Source: Spirodela intermedia
Taxonomy: Eukaryota > Streptophyta > Magnoliopsida > Alismatales > Araceae
Assembly: GCA_902729315.2 (NCBI GenBank)
Contig: LR746265.1
Coordinates: 7,198,892 to 7,262,891, forward strand
Reading direction: 5' to 3'
Length of the DNA stretch: 64,000 bases
Shown here: positions 12,001-20,521 of the stretch, one piece after another
Position numbering within the stretch: position 1 is the stretch's first letter
How the letters are laid out: every line of letters starts with the position of its first letter
The notes under the pieces: generated by a model
What the model was told of the DNA's origin: nothing
The model's database searches: none
The model's input: the letters and a program-made list of their open reading frames with translations, nothing else
Made by a program: the position numbers and the translations under genes

Positions 12001-14391
12001 GAACTCCTGTCTTTGGGTTCTTGAAAACGGCATACCTGAAATGCTAGTAATTGTACTGACTAACTACCTCATGCAGCATATCTAAATTTATTTGAAAGTA
12101 TGATCTATTTTTTAATTTAGAGAAAAGAAAAATACAAAAGAACGAGCCTGTATAATTGGGGCTTGCTCAATTCATTGTTGCCACTGATTGTCTTATTTAA
12201 GACTACTCATGAATAAAATATAGATGAACTATACTCAGAAAGAAAACTATGGTAAGAACGACGAAAAGATGTAACATGATTGACAATGTCCTGTAGAAAA
12301 TATCTCTAGTTGAGTTAACTAGGTTGAATCCTTGAAACATGCCAAATTCAAAATCTGGTTTCCTCATGCAAATAATTAAGTGAGCCTCATTTTTCTTTCC
12401 AGAATTTCTTATAGATTTTAAGCTTTTCTAAATGCAAAGAGGGGTTTCGACCCTAAAATCATTCCTCGTAAACTGATTATTTTTAATTTCTTTTTTTCCT
12501 CATGGCCATCTTTAGTTCTAAGGTAAACGTCTATAGTCGCCTTGGATGGTTATTATATTGAGTGATGGTAACCAATGTTGGATGTCGTCATTTTGGAGCT
12601 TAACGTTCTCTCTCTATTTTGTCCTCCACTAATGGCGACTGAGTTGTCACTCAGTGTTCCAGTGAGTAGAGGTCGAATGGTGGTGGGATTCATCGAAGTC
12701 ATCTGTGATGGTAGTAATGACACAAGACTTCCAGTGTTCTTACTCTTCTCATCCACAAGAAGGCTGTAGATATTATGTAATGTGTATAGTGAAAGAGTTA
12801 CAGAGAGATACCTCAGTATTAGGATGCATTCGTCATGAGACAAGTGACTATTTCAAGAGCTCTAGGGATCTGAGACATGAGAGGACCCTCTTCCTTCTTG
12901 TGGGCCAGATTCTAAGTTCAACATAGAACAAGGTGGCACTTGGAACATTACATGAAGGGATTCAAGTTGGCCGAAAAAACATACCTACTACATGTCTCTA
13001 ATTTTTGGATGATACAATCTTTATTTAATAGGGCGATGTGGGGAAAATTCAAATGCTCAAAAGGCCTTGGCATTACTAGAAATAGCCACTTTCATCTGGG
13101 TGAAGATGGATTCTCTCAAAGCTGCATCTACTTTGGCCATTTATTTAACGCCCATTTTCTAAATACTGAAATATGTTGTGAAGATGATTGGGCCCAGAAT
13201 AACCTTATTTTATTTTATTTAGTGAGTCGATTAGTAAAATAAAAGCTTCCCACTTAATCGACTGGGGCCCAGAATCCAAATCTTCCAGCCTATTGTCCTA
13301 AAAAAAAAAACTATCTTTTGTTTCTTCCATGGGGGAAAATGGAACATCTGCTTGTGAGATCAGAAAACAGAACATGCGTTTCACGATTTGCACGAGGAAC
13401 CAGTGGACCATTTCTTTGGGGCATGGAATTATTGATGCCCTGTGAAAATTTATCTCTGATACAGTCTGGATGCCAATTAAGGAATTACCAAATTGGCCCT
13501 TTTTTTGGTCATATATTGCTGATCTTGACGGGTCGATGGTGCTTTCAGTAGCAGTCCTTTGTGCCATATGGGATGGTAATAAATAACATAAAATATCTAT
13601 ACATGTTCGATGCAGGATTAAGATGGCTCTGCTGATTGTTTCCAAGTTTTCGTGAGCAAATAACATCAGAGATCATCTTCAGCTGGGTTCCATGGTTATG
13701 ATCTTTGAAAGGAAAACCTTGTGCTCCAATTACCCTCCTTTCTGTATCCCATCTGGGTAGAACAGAAGAGGATCGATCTTCTTGGGCTTTCCCCTCTTAT
13801 GTAGTTCTTGTACTGCATTCAAAGCATCTGCATGTCCGATCCTCTTCTTCTTCTTCTTCTTCAAACAGTGGCACTGTGCATTCTTGTTCAGATTCCTCTT
13901 TCAGACTATCAAAGTTTTCTTTTCCTCCTGCGAGCAGGCCTTTGAAAGTCTAAGCGACGGCTTCGGGAAGACCACCACCGCTCTCGTTGGGACCCCTCTG
14001 AAGGAGTATCAGCGTGGTGCCGGCACAGGGTCGGCATTGGCCAGCGCCATCCGGGCGGCTCCGGTGGTGGCCGTCGCCCCCGCATCTGCTGTTGCCCGGG
14101 CGGTGCACTGTACTCTCCTGGGAGTGAGGAACAGGTACTCCTTTTCTGGATAATCAACAGAGAAAACCAGAGATTACTATAAAAAGATCGAACAAAGCAA
14201 CCCGTTGACTCCATTCCAGATTGTCCTTTTTTGGCCTACCCAGTTAGAGTCAACGATCATCATTCGATTGGAGTGGGCAAAACGCTGCTCTTCTAACAGG
14301 CTTGGTGGGTCTTCTGTGCAGCCTTGATCCGGAGCACAAGAAGGAATCCATGGAGAAATATCTTGGCTCCTCTAGATCTCGAGAACGATGA
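1..14391 (+). CDS. ATG2: Autophagy-related protein 2 (ATG2), 3' part, 12 exons in window
   Basis: Lipid-transfer protein of the ATG2/VPS13 chorein family; it moves lipid from the ER to the growing phagophore together with ATG9 and ATG18. Exons read from the sequence: <1-51, 251-399, 3389-3609, 3778-6981, 7077-7189, 8898-9081, 9400-9513, 9832-9939, 10040-10172, 11699-11898, 13938-14134, 14322-14391 (TGA). All phases join and give 1580 residues. Plant ATG2 is about 1900 residues, so the N-terminal chorein part lies upstream. Diagnostic stretches are [20 protein letters not shown] (exon 2 here), the 1068-codon central exon, [20 protein letters not shown], the ATG_C region (10040-11898) and the end [16 protein letters not shown]. 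Exon 1-51 is the least certain; it was chosen because its 2-base phase fits the next exon. The intron 9082-9399 starts with GC. Introns 400-3388 and 11899-13937 are long and AT-rich. The family call is firm; the missing 5' end is inferred from length. Confidence 0.93.
640..1060 (+). mobile_element. LTR-like retrotransposon fragment in ATG2 intron
   Basis: The stretch carries a TATA-like element (GATATAAATA near 790-800) followed by four near copies of TGGATTCAAGG (about 842, 872, 935 and 988). A related motif, TGGACTCAAGG, recurs in the LTR-like stretch at 45180-45480, next to a decayed Ty3/gypsy gag. A second block, TCGGTCTCTTTAAAGGCC upstream of the repeats here, resembles TCGGCCTATTGAAAGGCA there. 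No internal coding region lies beside it, so it may be a solo or truncated LTR. The borders are uncertain. Confidence 0.45.
1114..1155. repeat. Tandem duplication of a 21-bp unit
   Basis: The unit CTCTGAAACTGACTGCTTC plus two bases occurs twice head to tail in the first long ATG2 intron. The copies differ only in the last two bases, so the event is recent or neutral. Confidence 0.85.
2116..2212. repeat. Foldback (MITE-like) element in ATG2 intron
   Basis: ATGATACCACATTTTAAAAT at 2116-2135 is matched by its reverse complement at 2193-2212 with one mismatch (GGC for GGT), giving 20-bp terminal inverted repeats around a 57-bp centre. The centre itself has a weak inner inverted match (CTCAC / GTGAG). 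The form fits a short MITE or a transcribed hairpin. No clear target-site duplication was seen, so the class is unassigned. Confidence 0.6.
7190..8897 (+). other. ATG2 intron, 1.7 kb, AT-rich, no coding content
   Basis: Interval between ATG2 exons ending at 7189 (leaving AG of an Arg codon) and starting at 8898 (G completes it). A run of A and short GGAAAC-type repeats near 8400-8490 are visible, but no domain-bearing frame or clear mobile element was recognised. Confidence 0.7.
10173..11698 (+). other. ATG2 intron, 1.5 kb, no recognised content
   Basis: Interval inside a split Gly codon (G at 10172, GA at 11699-11700). It is AT-rich, with many stops in all frames. I saw no repeat or element that I could support. 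Confidence 0.7.
11899..13937 (+). other. ATG2 intron, 2.0 kb
   Basis: Interval between the CAG codon ending at 11898 and GCC at 13938. GGGCCCAGAAT occurs at about 13190 and again at 13265, flanking an AT-rich segment that contains opposed CGATTAG / TTAATCG motifs. The short open frames (for example on the minus strand near 13300-13670) show no recognisable domain. Confidence 0.65.
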
Positions 14392-14760
14392 TCACGGCGT
14401 CAATCTGAGTGGTATGAATTTCTAGGTGGGGCAATAAGGCAGGGATTTTTATCTCCAGCTCCGAGGGATTCTATACATTTTATGAAAGCATGTATGTTTA
14501 TTTTTGGCAGGGCTATTTGAGCAGAGGATGGTGATCATCATGCCAAAGCGAAATGGGTCTTCCTCCCAGCCCCCGGTGAGAGGCCGGGCTCTCTGTACAG
14601 TGGTTTTGGCTCTTCTTTCCCTGATCCTCTTCAAGGGTGGTGGTGAAAAGTGTACATATATGTGAATAGATGGCCTCCCATATTGTAGGGAAGGGTGTGT
14701 ATAGATTTTGTGCGCATTTAATTTATTAGTTAATTATTATAAATAATATATATATTTCTT
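14392..14760 (+). other. Probable ATG2 3'UTR and end of transcript
   Basis: Sequence after the ATG2 stop at 14391. It becomes AT-rich at 14715-14755 (TTATAAATAATATATATA type), which fits a plant polyadenylation region. No exact cleavage site can be named. Confidence 0.5.
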
Positions 14761-14881
14761 TGGCTCCCATTTGACTGAGCCATTATGGTGTCTGATTATT
14801 CGGTTGTGGGGTTGAAGTGATCCAGACATCCGTGGAAGATCGATCGGCTCTCAATGAATTTGTGATTCTTTTTTTTTTCTT

Positions 14882-14899
14882 TTCTGCCCTTTTGGGGTC

Positions 14900-14938
<39 letters not shown>

Positions 14939-14996
14939 TGTTGATTCCTCCATTGGTTTATTCACTTTTTGTTCTGCCCATTTGGGGTCCTCCCTC

Positions 14997-15062
<66 letters not shown>

Positions 15063-15090
15063 GATTCCTCCATTGGTTTATTCACTTCTT
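14882..15090. repeat. Tandem duplication carrying (CT)n arrays
   Basis: Two head-to-tail units, about 14882-14970 and 14971-15089. Each opens with TTCTGCCC(A/T)TTTGGGGTCCTC, continues as a (CT)n array and closes with TTGTTGATTCCTCCATTGG and TTTATTCACTT. The second array is longer (about 58 bp against about 44 bp). A further small duplication (GGATCTGTTGATTACT twice) follows at about 15105-15136. Confidence 0.9.
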
Positions 15091-15136
15091 TGTCAGGGTG
15101 CTGTGGATCTGTTGATTACTGGATCTGTTGATTACT

Positions 15137-16314
15137 GTTTATTGGCGGCTTTGTCGTTTGCGTGTTAGAACTCCCCGAGGAGGAAGATGCTCTCTCCGCA
15201 GTCACTCATCAAAAGCCGTGGAGAGTAAGTAAGAGTTTTCAGTGGTCCCCCGGATAGAAAGCCCGTAAACCGGTTTCGGGCCCGACTCCTCGAAAAGCCC
15301 GGGCCCAACCTGTCCTACCTCTATGAGAGCAAGCAAGAGAGAGAGAGAGAGAGAGTTGGGCTTTGAAGCTAATAAGACCAGACCTTCACAGGTTCTTATT
15401 TGGGTCTTATTCTTGGAAAAATATATACCCGTAAGTAGATAAGTCATCAGCAGTATGCTTCATTATTTAGATATTTCCTTAATTACCGCCAAGGGCTTGA
15501 TAAAAATATATATTTTAAATAGTATCTGAATTTTGTCAGGCTTCCTCGCCTGATTTTATTCGTACATAAATACACTAAAAACATTGGAAGTTTTAGCGAG
15601 CGCAACGTCGCCACCAAGAATTTTCGGATATTAGGGCAAAGAATAGCGATAGACGAAAATATTAGGGGGGTAATCTGCAAAAGAAAAGAGTCACGTGATC
15701 TGACGAGCACACGTGATGATGGTGTAATTATTAGATCCTATACTCTTTTTCCCTTAATTACCCTCCCCCTCCATTCAGAAAGGTACATACGGCCACAGGG
15801 GTATTTGAGTCCTTGTCACCGTCTACTGGACTCACATAAATACCGATAAATAAGTTAATTTATTGACAACATCATTAAACCTTAAAACCTTTAACCGATG
15901 AACAACGCCATAAAAATTATTATTTATTATTATTATTTATTATTATTAGTGATCGACGACTGTGATGCTCTTCTTCTTCTTCTTCTGCTTCTTCTGCTTC
16001 TTCTGCTTCTTCTTTCTTGTTCTCTCTGTGGTGGTCGATCGCATTGATGGGGAGGAGCTGGCAGGCGGCGGAGGCATGCACGTAGGAGGAAGAGAGAGGG
16101 GAGGACGAAGGGGGCGGAGGGGGAGACCACGTGAAGGAGGTGGGGAGCGGCGGAGGTTGACGGGGACAGCGATGGCCGCGGCGGAAGAGGAGGGAGAGAA
16201 ATCTTCCCTCCGCCCATGGCTCTTCTTCTTTCCTTTCTTGGACCAGATCTTCCCTCTCTCCCTCTCTCTCTCTGTTCTTGTTTGGGTCGGTCTTTCTCTC
16301 TCTTCTGCGAGGAA
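15137..16314. other. Intergenic region and probable PMT promoter
   Basis: No gene was found here. It includes a (GA)n run near 15333-15353, a (TTA)n-type stretch at 15915-15950, a (CTT)n/(CTTCTG)n stretch at 15966-16015 and three CACGTG G-boxes. Open frames here are low-complexity translations of the repeats. Confidence 0.7.
15692..15715. promoter_or_regulatory. Paired G-boxes (CACGTG)
   Basis: CACGTG occurs at 15692-15697 and again at 15710-15715, with a TGACG motif between them (15701-15705). A further CACGTG lies at 16128-16133. They are about 620 and 190 bp upstream of the PMT TATA box. CACGTG is the known core for plant bHLH and bZIP factors; use by this gene is inference. Confidence 0.45.
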
Positions 16315-16326
16315 TCTATATAAAAG
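16315..16326 (+). promoter_or_regulatory. TATA box of the PMT gene
   Basis: TCTATATAAAAG is a near-consensus plant TATA box. It implies a start of transcription near 16345-16355, just before a (GA)n tract in the presumed 5'UTR. Confidence 0.65.
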
Positions 16327-16344
16327 GGTGCAGGTGCGCCGCAG

Positions 16345-16377
16345 GAGGATGAAGACGGAGGTTGAAGCGTGCGTGGC

Positions 16378-16426
<49 letters not shown>

Positions 16427-17086
16427 TACAGCTGGGAAGGAGAGAGAAGTGGGAGGCCTGCGCGAGGGAGGGAGGAATCGGGTTGGTGGGTTACTCGTCC
16501 TCGTTTTCCTCTGCTGCTGAACAGAAGCTAGAGAGAGAGAGGCAGAGAGGCGCAGACGAAGGAGCGGGAGAGGCGGCGTGTGACTCAGGTATGGATGTTT
16601 CCTGCCGGCCTTGGCAGGAGTTCCTCGCTCAAGTTTTGCATTCCTATTGTGACGATCTTACGGCGAGTAGAGCCCCGTCTTCGCCATTAGAGCTGCTGGA
16701 TCTGCTTGTCCGACGCTGTCCATGGCCTCCTCGACTGGTCTCCATCTTACTATACTCCTCGATAGCATCTCCCCTCCATGCTTCCTCTCCTTTGAAACTC
16801 TTTCTGGGCTGAACAGGGTTTTCCAGGAAACCAGAGGATCTAGCTGGTGGTGGGCCTGCTCGATCTGTCTCTCCCCTCCCCCCCCACCATCCTTCCGCCA
16901 TGGCGGCGACGAAGATTCCGAGCTCTCCCTGTTGTCTCTCTCTCTCTCTATCTTATTGTCTTCCCACCCTTCGCTGAGACGCCATCAGTGGGCATCCTGT
17001 GGTCCCGCCGCCGCTGCCATCACCAGCGTCGTCGTTCTCCGGCCTCCGCACGTCTCACTCTCTGCAACATTCTGCAGGCGGCTCCA
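16345..17086 (+). other. PMT 5' untranslated region with one intron
   Basis: Presumed leader from the TATA box to the ATG at 17087. A donor after GACTCAG (GTATGG from 16590) and an acceptor TTCTGCAG (ending 17077) suggest a 488-bp leader intron and a 9-base second leader exon. The first leader exon holds a (GA)n tract (16380-16423) and possibly a 10-codon upstream frame (16349-16381). Splice positions were read by eye. Confidence 0.55.
16380..16423 (+). repeat. (GA)n microsatellite in PMT leader
   Basis: About 22 uninterrupted GA units on the sense strand, right after the likely transcription start. GA tracts in this position are known binding sites of plant GAGA factors (BPC family); the link here is inferred. 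Confidence 0.9.
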
Positions 17087-19352
17087 ATGGCGAAGGAGCA
17101 TTCGGGCTCGCCGAAGCTCCTCCATCTGGAGCTGAAGAAGCGCCGCCTCACCTCCGTCCTCGGGGTGAGCGCCCTCTGCGTCGTCTTCTACATCCTCGGC
17201 GCCTGGCACAACGCCTCGTCCTCTTCCAATCCCCCCGCCGCCGCCCTCTCCAAAACCGGCTGCCCCACCGCTACCTCCTCTTCTTCCTCCTCCTCGGCGG
17301 CGGCGGCCGAGGTGAGCTTGGACTTCGCGGCGCACCACATGGTGGTGATCAACGAGACGGCCGCCGCCTCCGCCGCCGGGGAGTTCCCCGCCTGCGACAT
17401 GAGCTTGAGCGAGTACACGCCATGCCAGGACCCGAAGAGGTCGAGGAAGTTCGAGAGGAGGATGTTGATTTACAGGGAGCGGCACTGCCCGGAGGAGGAG
17501 GAGCGGCTCCGGTGCCTGATACCGGCGCCGCCGCGGTACAAGAAGCCCTTCCGGTGGCCGGAGAGCAGGGACTACGCCTGGTACGACAACATCCCGCACA
17601 GGGAGCTGAGCATCGAGAAGGCGGTGCAGAACTGGATCCAGGTCGACGGCGACCGCTTCCGCTTCCCCGGCGGCGGCACCATGTTCCCCCGCGGCGCCGA
17701 CGCCTACATCGACGACATCGCCGCCCTCATCCCTCTCGCCAGCGGCTCCATCCGCACCGCCCTTGACACCGGCTGCGGCGTAGTCCCCCCACGATCTCCA
17801 TCTCCATCCCCGATCTGTCTTCTTCTTCTTCTTCCTGCAACTCTGAACTTTGTTCGCAGGTGGCGAGCTGGGGGGCGTATCTGCTGAAGAGGAACATCCT
17901 GGCCATGTCCTTCGCGCCGAGGGACACCCACGAGGCGCAGGTCCAGTTCGCCCTCGAGCGCGGCGTTCCCGCCATGATCGGCATCATGGCCTCCCAGCGC
18001 CTCCCCTACCCCACCCGCGCCTTCGACATGGCCCACTGCTCCCGCTGCCTCATCCCCTGGTTCGAATACGGTGCCAATCATCCTCATCTCTCTACTGTAA
18101 CTTCTCTTTCTCTCTTTCTCTCTCTACTGTAACTTGCTCTCTCTCTCTCTCTCGCTCTCTACTGTAACTTGCTCTGCAGAGGGGCTGTACCTGATGGAGG
18201 TGGACAGGGTGCTGCGGCCGGGGGGGTACTGGATCCTCTCCGGCCCGCCGATTCGGTGGAGAAAGTACCACAAGGGCTGGGAGAGGACCCCCGAGGACCT
18301 CCACCATGAGCAGGACAAGATCGAGGCCCTCGCCCGCCGCCTCTGCTGGACCAAGGTCGTCGAGAAGGACGACCTCGCCGTCTGGCAGAAGCCCCTCACC
18401 CACCTCCTCTGCAACTCCTCCAATTCCCCCCCCTTCTGCTCCTCTGACGCCGATGCCGACGCCGCCTGGTAGGAGCCACCCACCCATCCTCTTCTTCCTC
18501 CTCCTCCGGCGCCGGCGACGGCGACCCACCGTGGTTTCTGGGTTTTTGGGTTGTTTACAGGTACAGGAAGATGGAGAAGTGCATCACGCCGCTGCCGGAG
18601 GAGGGCCGCGGGGAACTGGAGAGGTGGCCGGAGAGGAGCAAGGCGGTGCCGCCGCGGGTGGTGCGCGGCGCCGTGGCGGGGGTTACGGCGGAGGGGTTCC
18701 TGGAGGACGGCCGGCGGTGGGCGGAGCGGGTGGCGTACTACCAGCGGCTGGCACCGGCGCTGGCGGAAGGGCGCTACCGGAACGTGATGGACATGAACGC
18801 CGGGCTGGGAGGCTTCGCGGCTGCGCTGGCGGCGCTGCCGGTGTGGGTTATGAACGTCGTCCCGGCGGGCGGCGCGGAGGTGGCCGACACCCTGGGGGCC
18901 GTGTTCGAGAGGGGCTTCATCGGGACATACCAGGACTGGTGCGAGGCCTTCTCCACTTACCCCAGGACCTACGACCTCCTCCACGCCCACCGCCTCTTCT
19001 CCCTCTATCTCCACAGGTCAGAGAACAGCACAGAAACAGAAACAAGAGAGAGAAACAGGAGAGAGAAAGTAGACCAGACCCTTTTCATGTCTTTGCTCTC
19101 TTTCGTCCGTTGTGCAGGTGCGAGATGAGTGAGATACTGCTGGAGATGGATCGGATGCTGAGGCCGGAGGGGGCGGTGGTGGTGAGGGACGAGGTGGCGG
19201 TGCTGGTGAAGGTGCAGGGGATGGCCGAGAAAATGAGGTGGAGGACCCAGATCTTCGACCACGAGACCGGCCCCTTCAACCCCGAGAAGATCCTCGTCGC
19301 CGTCAAGACCTACTGGACCGGCGGCGCAGCCCGCGACCCCCTCAAACAGTAG
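17087..19352 (+). CDS. PMT-family methyltransferase (DUF248/Methyltransf_29), Golgi
   Basis: Probable S-adenosylmethionine-dependent methyltransferase of the QUA2/PMT family, which acts in the Golgi and is linked to pectin (homogalacturonan) methylation. Exons: 17087-17779, 17860-18070, 18180-18468, 18561-19016, 19118-19352 (TAG), giving 627 residues, the usual PMT length. It is a type II membrane protein with a basic N-terminus and a membrane segment at residues 22-40. SAM motif I (LDTGCG, residues 226-231) ends exactly at intron 1 and continues as VASWGAYL. Also present are the family blocks [39 protein letters not shown] (from 473), [19 protein letters not shown] and MDRMLRPEG. The sequence pattern is closest to the PMT15-18 branch. 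The introns are short (80-109 bp) and the gene is very GC-rich. The start ATG follows a leader splice acceptor. Substrate is not readable from sequence. Confidence 0.93.
18089..18170 (+). repeat. Three copies of TCTCTACTGTAACTT in PMT intron 2
   Basis: The 15-base unit starts at 18089, 18121 and 18156, separated by CT-rich spacers. The intron is only 109 bp, so most of it is this repeat. The last copy runs into the acceptor GCTCTGCAG. Confidence 0.85.
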
Positions 19353-19952
19353 CGACTCCCGGCGGCGCCGCCTACTCTCTCTCTCTCTCTCTCACCCTTT
19401 CGGAGGCGTCCATTGGCAGGGTAGAGGAGGAAGAAGGAAGTTCTCTTGTACAGAGACTGCTTGGGGTCCTACTCGGAGATGGGCGCCTGGTTTTTTCTCG
19501 AAGGCCGGTGATTGCTCCGGCATGGTGGTGGAGAGAGAAAGGGTCTCATTCTCCTCTCTCTCTCTCTCTTCTTTCTCTCTCTTGTGGGATGAGGTACGTG
19601 CGATTCGGTTCTTCGGGTACCTGTTAATTAACTGACCGGGGGTCAGCGATATTATCTTGACCGAATGGGGGTTGGTGGAAGTTTTGTTCGTGACGGGAAA
19701 AACACGTAATTCTCTCTCTAAGAAAGTCAACGGCTCCACCTAGACAAGAATCAACGCGCTCCACCCTGCCGTCCCTTGCAGTTTAGGGTTCAGCATCTTC
19801 TGACGTGGCGTCGTGTGCCAGCAGCCAAGACCACGTGCGGGTAATCGGTGTGTGGTCCACGAGCAACCCAACCCTAATCATCCACCGCAACCCCCCTAAC
19901 GTTTGACTGATAGAGAGTCTCCCGAAGTACACACTTCCTCATGTTCCGCCGC

Positions 19953-19985
<33 letters not shown>

Positions 19986-20521
19986 ACCCCAACCTACCGC
20001 TGACCCTAGTTAGAGACCATGACGATCCTCTGCCCAACCCTTTTGTCAAGGAGCCATCTGACAGAGAGGGAGGGGAGGGGGAGAGAGAGAGAGAGTAGAG
20101 AGAGAAATGAGCGGCGGAGTTCGAGACTAAAACGGGTCAGAGCCCATTTCTCTCTCTCTCTCTCTCATCAGGGCCCAGATTAGATTAAACCCAAGAAATC
20201 ACCATAATTTTAAGATATGGCGGCAGAGCTCATCGTGATCAAAACACTCGAATCGATTTACTCTGAGATCGCAACATCCAGTACATGGACGAACCGCCGC
20301 AAAAGCGGAGAGCACATACAGGCGCAGCCGACTAAGCGGCGGCGGCGGCGGCGGCCGGCGGCAAAATGAGGGGAGGGGCAACCTGGGGCGGGGGAGGCGG
20401 CGGAAGAGAATTCGCAGCTAGTGTGACTCGCCGGGGCTATACAGAGGTCTCGGCAGGGGGCGGCGGCTGCGGCGGCGAAGCCAGCGGAGAGAGGGGCCGG
20501 TGGAGGGGGTGGAGGTTCCGT
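19353..20521. other. Tail-to-tail intergenic region between PMT and LCBK1
   Basis: It holds the 3'UTRs of both flanking genes and no coding region. CT runs lie at about 19375-19393, 19552-19570, 19953-19978 and 20150-20167, and a GA run lies near 20080-20095. A CACGTG lies at about 19832. No clear AATAAA was found for either gene. Confidence 0.65.

Noticed and set aside
13298-13666. 122-codon minus-strand frame in an ATG2 intron
   Set aside because: No domain, and it ends in an AT-rich Phe run. Probably chance or very old element debris.
14783-15085. Arg-Glu or Leu-Ser repeat frames in CT/GA arrays (also near 16369, 35196, 36649, 41058 and 41802)
   Set aside because: These are direct translations of dinucleotide arrays, which cannot contain stops in most frames.
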